Origin: Candidatus Kerfeldbacteria bacterium
GTDB taxonomy: Bacteria; Patescibacteriota; Patescibacteriia; JACPL01
Assembly (NCBI GenBank): GCA_016182525.1
Contig: JACPGL010000041.1
Location: forward strand, 1-42,039
Direction of reading: 5' to 3'
DNA: 42,039 nt
Below the pieces are notes generated by a model. The model worked only from the letters and a program-made list of their open reading frames with translations, searched no databases and was not told the DNA's origin. This document shows positions 30,599 through 38,455 of this stretch, piece after piece. Both the position numbers and the translations under genes were made by a program. Positions within the stretch are counted from its first letter, which is position 1, and the number at the start of each line of letters is the position of its first letter.

Positions 30599-31792
30599 AT
30601 GAAAATTGGAATTGACTGTCGAACGATTCTGGATCCACGTGCCGGCGAAGGCGCGGGCGTTGGGCATTACACGTCTTTGCTCGTCACGTATCTCCTGCAA
30701 GCTGACCGCGACATCCGTCGTGGTCATCCTGAGTCCGCCAAAGGCGGACGAAGGATCTCCTACAACAGCTATGTTCTCTTTTTTGATCCGCATGCGTCAG
30801 ACACGAAAAGTTTCGCGCGCAAAAATGTGAAAATCGTTCTGTTCCCCGAAGAGAAACGCCACATCCCGTTTTGGCATTCGCATTTTGTAACCGCACGAAC
30901 GATTGCGCGAGAAAAGGTGGATCTGTTTCATGGGCCAGCAAATACTCTCCCGTATTGCTACGCGGGCAAAAGTGTGGTCACGGTGCACGATCTTTCGATC
31001 TACGCTCATCCGGAATGGTTCCCTAATGGTCAATGGTTTACCAAAAATGTGGTTGTACCGCGGTCGCTTCGAGCCGCAAAACACATTATTGCGGTGTCAC
31101 GAGCAACCAAGCAGGAGATCATGAATCGATTTACGATAGCATCGGGTCACATCACGGTGATTCCTGAAGGAGTGGCACTGCATAAACAACCGATGAAAAG
31201 AGGAGCGCGGCGCGAATCCGAACACGATTTCCGTGAGCGGTTAAAACTCGGCGATCGATACATTCTTTTTCTCTCGACACTCGAACCTCGGAAAAATATC
31301 GAGCGGTTGATCGACGCCTTTGATCTTGTGCACAAAGACCGGCGGTTCAGCGATGTGCAACTCGTGTTGGCCGGAGCGCGCGGATGGAAAGATGAACCAA
31401 TCTTGAAAAAAGTGATTCATGCAAAAGCCGGTCCACACATTCGCTATGTCGGCTACGTTGACCACAACGACAAAATCGACCTCTTCAAATACGCGGAGGT
31501 GTTTGCGTTTCCGAGTCTTGATGAAGGATTTGGGTTGCCCGCGCTCGAAGCCATGGCGCTTGGCGTTCCTGTTGTTGCAGGGAGTGCTGGCGCGCTCCCC
31601 GAACTTGTGGGTCGATCCGGCATTCTCGTGAATCCGCAAAAAACAAAAGAGATTGCTGGCGCGCTCCAAAAAGTTCTTGCAAGCCCCGCACTTCAACGCG
31701 AACTTTCAGGTAAAGGCAAACGCCGCGCGGCCGCATTCACCTGGGAGAAAACAGCAAAGAAAACATTGGCGGTGTATACAAGCGTTGTATGA
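30599..31792 (+). CDS. GT4-family glycosyltransferase with an in-frame repeat
   Basis: A 397-aa GT-B glycosyltransferase of family GT4, moving a sugar from a nucleotide-sugar to a glycan or lipid. MKIGIDCRTI at the start, a VTVHDLSIYAHPEWFP block, RYILFLSTLEPRKNIERLID (~220-239) and the donor-site FAFPSLDEGFGLPALEAMAL (~301-320) are typical. Residues ~41-55 (RGHPESAKGGRRIS) are encoded by a dispersed palindromic repeat (30723-30759), inserted between LLQADRD and NSYVLFFDP where relatives have a short turn. The start at 30599 follows argS by 2 nt and the stop overlaps the DUF167 start (ATGA). A GTG at 30593 is less likely. Confidence 0.9.
   Translation: MKIGIDCRTILDPRAGEGAGVGHYTSLLVTYLLQADRDIRRGHPESAKGGRRISYNSYVLFFDPHASDTKSFARKNVKIVLFPEEKRHIPFWHSHFVTARTIAREKVDLFHGPANTLPYCYAGKSVVTVHDLSIYAHPEWFPNGQWFTKNVVVPRSLRAAKHIIAVSRATKQEIMNRFTIASGHITVIPEGVALHKQPMKRGARRESEHDFRERLKLGDRYILFLSTLEPRKNIERLIDAFDLVHKDRRFSDVQLVLAGARGWKDEPILKKVIHAKAGPHIRYVGYVDHNDKIDLFKYAEVFAFPSLDEGFGLPALEAMALGVPVVAGSAGALPELVGRSGILVNPQKTKEIAGALQKVLASPALQRELSGKGKRRAAAFTWEKTAKKTLAVYTSVV
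30723..30759 (+). repeat. Palindromic repeat inside the glycosyltransferase gene
   Basis: GTCATCCTGA, stem GTCCGCC-AAA-GGCGGAC, then GAAGGATCTC. The termini match the intergenic copies at 23329 and 26484. It is read in frame with no stop. Confidence 0.85.
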
Positions 31793-32037
31793 TGCTTTCC
31801 GTAAAAGTCATTCCGAATGCCGCGACTACTGAAATTGTTGGGTATGTTGGAGACGTGATCAAGATTCGTGTTCAAGCTCCGGCGGAGAAAGGAAAAGCCA
31901 ATGCCGAGCTTGTGTCATTTCTTGCCGAGAGGCTTGGTGTGCCGAAAACCGCAGTCGAGATTGTGCGCGGGGCGGGTTCATCACGAAAACTCATCCGCAT
32001 TTCCGGAGTTGACGCGACGGCTCTTCCCTTGGTATAG
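31789..32037 (+). CDS. DUF167 (YggU-like) protein
   Basis: An 82-aa protein of the DUF167 family, function unknown. KVIPNAATTEI, IKIRVQAPAEKGKANAELVS and the final VRGAGSSRKLIRISG are the family pattern. Its ATG overlaps the glycosyltransferase stop (ATGA), so it is coupled to that gene; a second ATG follows at once. The promoter of the Nudix gene lies in its last codons. Confidence 0.92.
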   Translation: MMLSVKVIPNAATTEIVGYVGDVIKIRVQAPAEKGKANAELVSFLAERLGVPKTAVEIVRGAGSSRKLIRISGVDATALPLV

Positions 32038-32038
32038 T
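32009..32038 (+). promoter_or_regulatory. Internal promoter for the Nudix-ileS genes
   Basis: TTGACG (32009-32014), 18-nt spacer, TATAGT (32033-32038). The leader to the ATG at 32051 is about 6 nt after the predicted start. Confidence 0.5.
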
Positions 32039-32050
32039 TCACTTTATTCT

Positions 32051-32464
32051 ATGGAACATCGTGTTTCCGTCTGGGCATTGATTCAAAATGCTGAAGGCAA
32101 CTATCTTTTTACACGCCGTCATCCGGGTGATGACTTCGGTGGATGTTGGGATATCCCCGGCGGGAGAATGCAGGAGGGAGAGCAGCCCATTGAAACCGTT
32201 TTGCGGGAAGTCCGCGAAGAGGTTAGCTTGCGTCTTGCCCATGGCAAACTCTTGACGGCAGTTTCCGAACAAGGGCATCACGATACGTGGGTCACATTTC
32301 TTCTCTATGCCTTTCAGTTTTTTGGGGATCCAAACGATGTTCACCTTGACGACGACCATACCGACTATCGCTGGCTTACAGTCCAAGAGGCGCGGCGTGA
32401 ATGTGAATTCGCCTCTGCGGCAAAAAAACTTATTGATCAACTTGTAAATGAAGGCTATGTCTAG
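32051..32464 (+). CDS. Nudix hydrolase
   Basis: A 137-aa Nudix-fold protein that cleaves nucleoside-diphosphate-linked compounds. The box is near complete: GG...E...REVREE within GGRMQEGEQPIETVLREVRE at residues ~37-56, with the metal-binding Glu cluster. The substrate cannot be told. Its end overlaps the ileS start by 8 nt, so the two are co-translated, perhaps as house-cleaning next to a core gene. Confidence 0.93.
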   Translation: MEHRVSVWALIQNAEGNYLFTRRHPGDDFGGCWDIPGGRMQEGEQPIETVLREVREEVSLRLAHGKLLTAVSEQGHHDTWVTFLLYAFQFFGDPNDVHLDDDHTDYRWLTVQEARRECEFASAAKKLIDQLVNEGYV

Positions 32465-35375
32465 ATCATTTTCGAATCGTCCAAATTTTCCGGAAGAAGA
32501 AGAAAAGTTGGTCGCGAAGTGGAAAGCGAACAAGACATTTGAGAAGTCGGTCGAGATGCGGCCGGCGTCGCGCGCGTATTCGTTTTACGATGGTCCGCCG
32601 TTTGCTACCGGCTTGCCGCATTACGGACATATCGTTGCCTCGCTTATGAAAGACATGGTGCCACGGTTTTGGACAATGCGCGGGCGCCGAGTTGAGCGTC
32701 GTTGGGGATGGGATTGTCATGGTCTCCCTATTGAAAACATTGTCGAGGCAGATCTCAATCTCAAGCACAAAAAAGATATTGAGACGTTGGGCATCGCCAA
32801 GTTCAATGAAGCGTGCGAATCCAAAGTGCTCATGTACGCCGAAGAGTGGAAAAAAACCATCGCACGACTTGGCCGCTGGGTGGATATGGAAAGTGACTAC
32901 AAAACCATGGATCTCTCGTACATGGAATCGCTGTGGTGGGTGTTCCGCACATTGTGGGATCATGGGATGATTTATGAAGGTAAAAAGGCGATGCACATTT
33001 GCCCGCGCTGCGAAACTCCACTCTCCAATTTTGAAGTGACGCAAGGATATAAAGATGTCGAGGATACGTCAGTCATTTGGAAGTTCCCGCTGGTGAGTGA
33101 TCCAAAGACCTCGCTCGTTGCCTGGACAACCACTCCGTGGAGTACGCCGAGTACCATGGGCTTGGCTGTTGGGCCAAAGCTGACCTACGTGAAAGTTCAG
33201 GTCGGCGATGAGTTTTTGATTTTCGCCAAAGAGCGTCTTGAATTTGTGCTGAAAGACGCCGAGAACTACGGCGTTGTCGAAGAGATGAAGGGCGCAAAAC
33301 TCGTCGGGCTCGAGTACGAACACATCTTGCCATGGTACAAAGATCTCCCCGAAGTCAAGAACAATCCCAAGGTCTACAAAGTCTACGGCGAAAGGTATGT
33401 GGATGTGAATGAAGGAACCGGCATTGTCACGATCAACGGTGCGTATGGTGAAATTGACTATCAAGCCGCCATGAAAAATGGATTGCCACTTATGATGGAT
33501 GTGGACATGGGCGGAAAATTCACTGCCGCTGCCGGTCCGTATGAAGGGATGTATGTGAAAGATGCCGAAAAAAAATTGATCGCGGATGTGACTGCGCGCG
33601 GCCGCGTGTGGAGAGCAGAACTCTTTCACCACAGTTACCCACATTGCTGGCGTTGCGAAACCCCGCTTTTGAATTACACCACCTCCTCTTGGTTTGTACG
33701 CGTGACCAAACTGAAACGCGAACTCTTGAAAAACAACCGCAAAATCCGGTGGGTGCCAGAACACATGAAACAGGGGAGATTCGGCAAGTGGCTTGAAGAA
33801 GCAAAAGATTGGGCTGTGTCGCGCAGCCGCTACTGGGGCACGCCGCTTCCGGTCTGGCGCAATGTGGATGATGCAAAAGACGTGTTGTGCGTGGGCAGCG
33901 TCGAAGAACTGAAACTCCTTTCCGGCACGCGCGTCACTGATCTACACAAACATATTGTGGATGAAATCACGATCACGAAAGACGGCAAAACGTACAAACG
34001 CATTCCCGAGGTTTTGGATTGCTGGTTTGAATCGGGCGCTATGCCGTATGCGCAGATGCACTATCCTTTTGAAAATCAAGAGAAATTTGCGTCGAGTTTC
34101 CCTGCCGAATTTATTGCTGAAGGGCAAGATCAAACCCGCGGATGGTTTTATACGCTTCACGTTTTGGCAACAGCGCTCACGTCTGGAGAAAATCCTCCCG
34201 TGCCCGTCAAACGTTCAACTCCCGCATTTAAGAATGTGATCGTGAATGGAATTGTGTTGGCCGAAGACGGCAAAAAGATGGCAAAGCGATTGCAGAATTA
34301 TCCCGAGCCCGATCTCATGTTTGCAAAGTACGGAGCAGACAGCGTGCGGTATTACTTAGCCACAAGCCCAGTGATGCACGCCGAGAATTTGAATTTTTCT
34401 GAAAAGGGCGTGGCTGATGTGTTTCGCCGAACCGTGCTCACGCTCTGGAATGTTGTCTCTTTCTATACACTCTATGACGACGGCAAAAAACACAAAGTTC
34501 CAAAAGATCCGTCTCATGTTTTGGATCAGTGGATTCTTGCCAAGTTGAATCAGCTCATCTCCGATATCACCGATGGATATACATCCTATGATTTAAATAA
34601 AGCGTCGCGGCCCATCGATGAATTTGTGCAAGAGCTTTCCACGTGGTACGTGCGCCGCAGCCGTGAACGTTTCAAGCAAGAGGGAAGTGATCGTGATCAC
34701 GCACGCGCGACTCTTGGGCATGTGTTGCTCACCCTTTCAAAACTTATGGCACCGGTGATGCCGTTCATGGCCGAGATGATCTACGAGGCCGTTGGCGGTA
34801 AAAGCGAATCAGTCCATCTTGAAAACTGGCCCAAAGCAAAAAAGCAATCACCGAATGAGCAGACTATTCTTGAGACAATGGCAAGAACACAAGACTATGT
34901 TGAAGCGGCGCATGCGTCGCGCAAAGAAAAAGGGGTGAAGGTGCGCCAACCCTTGCTTGGATTGACCATTCCGAACGCAGTTGACGACGCCTATGTTCAG
35001 ATCATCAAAGAGGAGGTCAATGTAAAGGGCGTAACTGTGGATCCAAAAGCACCGATCTCGCTCGACCTGACGATGACTCCTGAACTTGAAGAAGAGGGGC
35101 TTGTGCGCGAAATGATCCGCTCAGTCAATACGTTACGTAAAAAAGCAGGCCTCACTCTTGACGACCGGATTGAACTGGTGTATTCTGTTGCGTCTGGTGA
35201 TCCTCAAGTTTTTGAACGCCACAAAGATTCCATTCTTTCAGCAACCCTTGCAACGTCTCTTGTGCCGGGACGGCCAGAGACGGAAACCTATCACTCTAAC
35301 GTGAGGCACGGCGCCACAACGGCGCACGTTGGCTTCACCATATTGGGAGGTGGTGATGGGCCAACCGGCCCCTAA
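32457..35375 (+). CDS. ileS: Isoleucyl-tRNA synthetase, type 2 (eukaryote-like)
   Basis: A 972-aa class I synthetase. FATGLPHYGHIVAS near residue 50 (HIGH region; the PHYGH form marks the type-2, eukaryote-like enzyme), WGWDCHGLPIE, the CP1 editing domain (~190-390), and KMAKR near 606 (KMSKS equivalent). The C-terminal anticodon domain extends to DRIELVYSVASG. Type-2 enzymes are usually less sensitive to mupirocin (family knowledge). The start at 32457 is used; 32448 adds three residues. The last ~15 codons run into the leader of the GC-rich gene at 35356, giving an odd Gly-rich end (GGGDGPTGP), so the native C-terminus may have been altered. Confidence 0.96.
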   Translation: MSRSFSNRPNFPEEEEKLVAKWKANKTFEKSVEMRPASRAYSFYDGPPFATGLPHYGHIVASLMKDMVPRFWTMRGRRVERRWGWDCHGLPIENIVEADLNLKHKKDIETLGIAKFNEACESKVLMYAEEWKKTIARLGRWVDMESDYKTMDLSYMESLWWVFRTLWDHGMIYEGKKAMHICPRCETPLSNFEVTQGYKDVEDTSVIWKFPLVSDPKTSLVAWTTTPWSTPSTMGLAVGPKLTYVKVQVGDEFLIFAKERLEFVLKDAENYGVVEEMKGAKLVGLEYEHILPWYKDLPEVKNNPKVYKVYGERYVDVNEGTGIVTINGAYGEIDYQAAMKNGLPLMMDVDMGGKFTAAAGPYEGMYVKDAEKKLIADVTARGRVWRAELFHHSYPHCWRCETPLLNYTTSSWFVRVTKLKRELLKNNRKIRWVPEHMKQGRFGKWLEEAKDWAVSRSRYWGTPLPVWRNVDDAKDVLCVGSVEELKLLSGTRVTDLHKHIVDEITITKDGKTYKRIPEVLDCWFESGAMPYAQMHYPFENQEKFASSFPAEFIAEGQDQTRGWFYTLHVLATALTSGENPPVPVKRSTPAFKNVIVNGIVLAEDGKKMAKRLQNYPEPDLMFAKYGADSVRYYLATSPVMHAENLNFSEKGVADVFRRTVLTLWNVVSFYTLYDDGKKHKVPKDPSHVLDQWILAKLNQLISDITDGYTSYDLNKASRPIDEFVQELSTWYVRRSRERFKQEGSDRDHARATLGHVLLTLSKLMAPVMPFMAEMIYEAVGGKSESVHLENWPKAKKQSPNEQTILETMARTQDYVEAAHASRKEKGVKVRQPLLGLTIPNAVDDAYVQIIKEEVNVKGVTVDPKAPISLDLTMTPELEEEGLVREMIRSVNTLRKKAGLTLDDRIELVYSVASGDPQVFERHKDSILSATLATSLVPGRPETETYHSNVRHGATTAHVGFTILGGGDGPTGP

Positions 35376-35625
35376 ACGTCAAGCTGAGGTTATTCCTCTG
35401 CCCCTTCCAGCCGATGAAGGCGAACGCCCAGCTCCGAAGCTGAAAATCGTTCGCCGGACGCGGCGAGTTCGGGAGTGCTACGACACGTTCGTGTATGTCC
35501 CGGGCTTTGGCCTTCTGTTCTCTTGTGAGGTGTGCGGCACATACCGCGTGCCATTTCACCTCATCGAGGAGTTCATGGAGGCCTTGAGCTTCCGGGATGT
35601 GCTACGGTCTATCGCGGCACGTTGA
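35356..35625 (+). CDS. GC-rich small protein of unknown function (89 aa)
   Basis: Begins MGQPAPKRQAEV, has a Pro/Glu-rich first third, a basic KIVRRTRRVRE stretch, then FVYVPGFGLLFSCEVCGTYR and a helical end. The single CxxC could bind metal as a dimer. No family recognised. The start at 35356 follows a clear Shine-Dalgarno site, GGGAGGTGGTG. Third positions are GC-rich as in 22050-22973 and 25403-26266, and it too ends with a GC-rich hairpin. It overlaps the end of ileS by 20 nt in another frame. Confidence 0.65.
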   Translation: MGQPAPKRQAEVIPLPLPADEGERPAPKLKIVRRTRRVRECYDTFVYVPGFGLLFSCEVCGTYRVPFHLIEEFMEALSFRDVLRSIAAR

Positions 35626-35650
35626 GGGTCGACCTCGAAGGGTTGCTTCC

Positions 35651-35679
35651 GCGCACGGTGTGCCCTCGGCACCGTGCGC
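35651..35679 (+). terminator. GC-rich terminator of the 35356-35625 gene
   Basis: GCGCACGGTG/CACCGTGCGC, a perfect 10-bp stem with a 9-nt loop, followed by CCCTTCCTTTT. Confidence 0.7.
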
Positions 35680-35705
35680 CCCTTCCTTTTGGGAAAAGTT
35701 CGCGG

Positions 35706-35711
35706 TACAAT
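35706..35711 (+). promoter_or_regulatory. -10 box of recO
   Basis: TACAAT, then 7 nt to the ATG at 35719 (leaderless pattern). The -35 is poor. Confidence 0.45.
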
Positions 35712-35718
35712 ACCAGGC

Positions 35719-36483
35719 ATGGCCGCAACATTCCAAACAAACGCTATCGTCCTCAAACGCAAAGACTTCCGAGAAAAAGATCGGCTCGTCACGTTTTTCA
35801 CCGAGGAGTACGGCAAGATCCAAGCGCAGGCGATCAGCGTGAAAAAGTTTCACAGCAAACTTGCAGGCCATCTTGAGCCGTTTTTGCATACGCGCATCAT
35901 GATTGCGAACGGTCGCCGCATCGACAAAATCGCGGGCAGTGTGACGATTCACGCCTTTCGCCATCTTCGCACGTCAGCGATCGGCGTCACTCTTGCAAGT
36001 CACCTTGTCGAAATGATAGACGTGTTCACGCGCGATCACGTCTCTGATCCATTCACCTTTGCGCTTCTTCGCGATACACTTGCCGCATACGACACGCTCC
36101 TTACCGAAGAACCAAAATCTCGCCGAAAACTCACGCTGCTCTTCGACCGCTTCCTCTTGCACTTTGTCGGCGCGCAAGGATTTCGCTTGCACCCGAATCG
36201 CTGTTCGACGTGCGGTGAACAGCTCGGCGAGGAAGCGACTTTCTCGCCATCGAACGGCATGATGTGTACCCGCCACCCGACGACATTCGATGCTACTCCC
36301 ATGCTCGCGCGCGACCGCGAAATTTTGGAGCGCATTGAAAGCGCGTCTCCAGCAGGCTCGCTCGCCATCCCGCTCGAAGAGGACGAGCACCGAAAACTTC
36401 ACCGATGGCTCACGTCGTTTGTCACGTATCATTTTGAACGGCGGCTGCGCACCGAACCATTTGTGCGCAGGGTCTTTGTCTGA
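35719..36483 (+). CDS. recO: DNA repair protein RecO
   Basis: A 254-aa protein that anneals DNA and loads RecA with RecR. The N-terminal OB fold opens with TNAIVLKRKDFREKDRLVTFF, and the middle is helical. The C-terminal zinc-finger region is RCSTCGEQL near residues ~173-181, with MMCTRH near 196. Length is typical. The start at 35719 is chosen from the family N-terminus and the -10 position; a frame from 35674 adds 15 unrelated residues. It is a single gene between a terminator and the next leaderless gene. Confidence 0.93.
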   Translation: MAATFQTNAIVLKRKDFREKDRLVTFFTEEYGKIQAQAISVKKFHSKLAGHLEPFLHTRIMIANGRRIDKIAGSVTIHAFRHLRTSAIGVTLASHLVEMIDVFTRDHVSDPFTFALLRDTLAAYDTLLTEEPKSRRKLTLLFDRFLLHFVGAQGFRLHPNRCSTCGEQLGEEATFSPSNGMMCTRHPTTFDATPMLARDREILERIESASPAGSLAIPLEEDEHRKLHRWLTSFVTYHFERRLRTEPFVRRVFV

Positions 36484-36503
36484 ATGGGAGCTTGGTGTAT
36501 AAT
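36476..36503 (+). promoter_or_regulatory. Promoter of the 36510-38447 gene
   Basis: TTGTCT (36476-36481), overlapping the recO stop, a 16-nt spacer, consensus TATAAT (36498-36503), then 6 nt to the ATG. Leaderless. Confidence 0.6.
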
Positions 36504-36509
36504 AGAGAT

Positions 36510-38447
36510 ATGCCACTCCCCACGTTCAAAAGGATTCCTGTGCGTAAAGTTGTTGTTGCGCCGGTCGAGAACAAAAGAACCGATCAGGATCTTCATCATA
36601 TTTATCATGATCCCGAAGGTGCGAAGTCCGATATGACGCGCTTGGAGAGACGAAAGCCGAAAAAGGGTCGCGTGTTTGCGCTTGTCGTATTCATCCTCCT
36701 TCTTCTTGCCGGCGTTGCATGGGCAGGATTTTTTTTCTTTGGAGCGGCAAAAGAAACGCGAGGGTCAAGCGTGAAGCTTGAATTCTCCGCGCCGCGAGCA
36801 GCAGCAAGCGGGGAAGAGGTTGAATTTGATGTCGTCTACACGAATACCGATACTGTCCCTCTGCAAGATTTGGAAATGACGATGCAGTATCCGGATGGAT
36901 TCCGATTCACGCGATCAGAGCCAAAAGCTGTGAATGAGTTTGGAACCGTATGGTCGCTGCCGAAAGTGTTGGCAGGCGGAACCGCGCGCGTCAAAGTGAC
37001 AGGCCAAATTTTCGGCGAGGTGAACAGCTCCAAAACATTCGACGCGCAGATCTCGTATCAGCCGTCGAATTTTAGTTCAACGTTTTCCGAAAAAGCGTCG
37101 CATTCGATGTTGATTGATCGTTCTATTATTACGCTCGCCATGAATGCTCCGACGCGCATTGTGAGCGACCAAGATTTTACCTATTCGGTTGATCTTGTGA
37201 ACACGTCAACCGCAGCTCTTGAGGATATTCGTCTCATGACCATTGTTCCGCAAGACTTTACGTTCAGCTCCACCGAGCCTGCGCGCACGAATACCGAGCG
37301 GCACTACTGGGATGTTGAGCGGTTGGCGCCGAGCGAAAAGAAAACGATCAAAGTGCACGGCAAGCTTTCGGCTGGTTCCGGCGAGACGCGCGAGTTCCGT
37401 TTCCAGATCGGGATTGTAGATGCCTCAGGCAATTTCACGATGCAAACCGAATCCCGAGCCATTATTTTTGTGGTCAAGCCCGAACTGAATTTGCAGCTTT
37501 CGTTCAATGCAAGCACAAACGAACAGGCTGTTGCGCTTGGCCAAGAGCTCTCGTATGAGTTGGCGTATGAAAACGCATCTGACCTTCAACTGTTTGATGT
37601 GGCGCTTGAACTGGAGTTTGAATCCGAACCCGCCCTTCTTGATTTTGATTCGTTCAACGATGAACACGAAGCGGAAGTCGAGAAAGGAAAAGTGACATGG
37701 ACAAAAGAAGAAGTGCCAGAATTTGCCGAGTTGAAGCCAAACGACAGCGGCACGTTAGAGTTTTCGATCAAGGTCAAAGATGCTTTTTCTCCGGCGAAGG
37801 ACGAGGATACGAATGTCAAAATGTCTACGCTCGCGCGAGTGAAATCGCTTGTCTTGAAAGATGTGGGAGAGGGGGAGTTTGAAGTCAAAAGCGAGAGCAA
37901 CACGGTAACCGCAAAGCTTATCACTCGAAGCGATGTGCAAGCCGAAGCGCGCTACTATGACGACGAAATGGAAACGGTTGGCTCTGGCCCGCTGCCTCCT
38001 GAAGTCGGCAAAACAACAACGTATCGCGTCTATTGGTATGTTTCAAATACGACGAATGATGTTGAGGATGCCGTTGTGCAGGCGCGGTTGCCAGAAAATA
38101 CACTGTATGGCGGGCGAGGGAGTGTCACCACTGGTTCTGCGCTGACGTTTGATCCTGAAACACGTGTGGTCACATGGAAAGTCGGTCGCGTTCCTTCGCT
38201 CACGGGTACGGTGTTTTCAAATGCGATTGCAAGTTTTGACGTGAGTGTGACGCCGCTCGAATCTGATCTTGGATCGCGTTTGCTTTTGATCGAAGAAACA
38301 ACACTCGTTGCGAAAGATACCTTTACCGACACAACGGTGAATAATAAGTTCGGACGCGTCACATCGGATCTTGAAAATGATCCGGGAGGAGCGGGTAAGG
38401 GGGAAGTTGTGGAACCGAGTAGCGAGGGCGACGAACCTGCGCAGTAA
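36510..38447 (+). CDS. Membrane-anchored protein with Ig-like/DUF11-type domains (645 aa)
   Basis: A cytoplasmic N-terminus of ~55 residues, rich in Lys/Arg, is followed by one membrane helix (VFALVVFILLLLAGVAWAG, ~61-79). A large outer part then contains about four beta-sandwich modules. Repeated patterns such as VEFDVVYTNTDTVPLQDLEM, FTYSVDLVNTSTAALEDIRL and LSYELAYENASDLQLFDVAL each mark one module and resemble DUF11/CARDB-like Ig folds. The acidic tail ends EGDEPAQ. It is a likely cell-surface or scaffold protein; no enzyme motif was seen. It is 8 nt upstream of tgt and probably co-transcribed, though without a functional link. Confidence 0.8.
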   Translation: MPLPTFKRIPVRKVVVAPVENKRTDQDLHHIYHDPEGAKSDMTRLERRKPKKGRVFALVVFILLLLAGVAWAGFFFFGAAKETRGSSVKLEFSAPRAAASGEEVEFDVVYTNTDTVPLQDLEMTMQYPDGFRFTRSEPKAVNEFGTVWSLPKVLAGGTARVKVTGQIFGEVNSSKTFDAQISYQPSNFSSTFSEKASHSMLIDRSIITLAMNAPTRIVSDQDFTYSVDLVNTSTAALEDIRLMTIVPQDFTFSSTEPARTNTERHYWDVERLAPSEKKTIKVHGKLSAGSGETREFRFQIGIVDASGNFTMQTESRAIIFVVKPELNLQLSFNASTNEQAVALGQELSYELAYENASDLQLFDVALELEFESEPALLDFDSFNDEHEAEVEKGKVTWTKEEVPEFAELKPNDSGTLEFSIKVKDAFSPAKDEDTNVKMSTLARVKSLVLKDVGEGEFEVKSESNTVTAKLITRSDVQAEARYYDDEMETVGSGPLPPEVGKTTTYRVYWYVSNTTNDVEDAVVQARLPENTLYGGRGSVTTGSALTFDPETRVVTWKVGRVPSLTGTVFSNAIASFDVSVTPLESDLGSRLLLIEETTLVAKDTFTDTTVNNKFGRVTSDLENDPGGAGKGEVVEPSSEGDEPAQ

Positions 38448-38455
38448 TTGTATTC

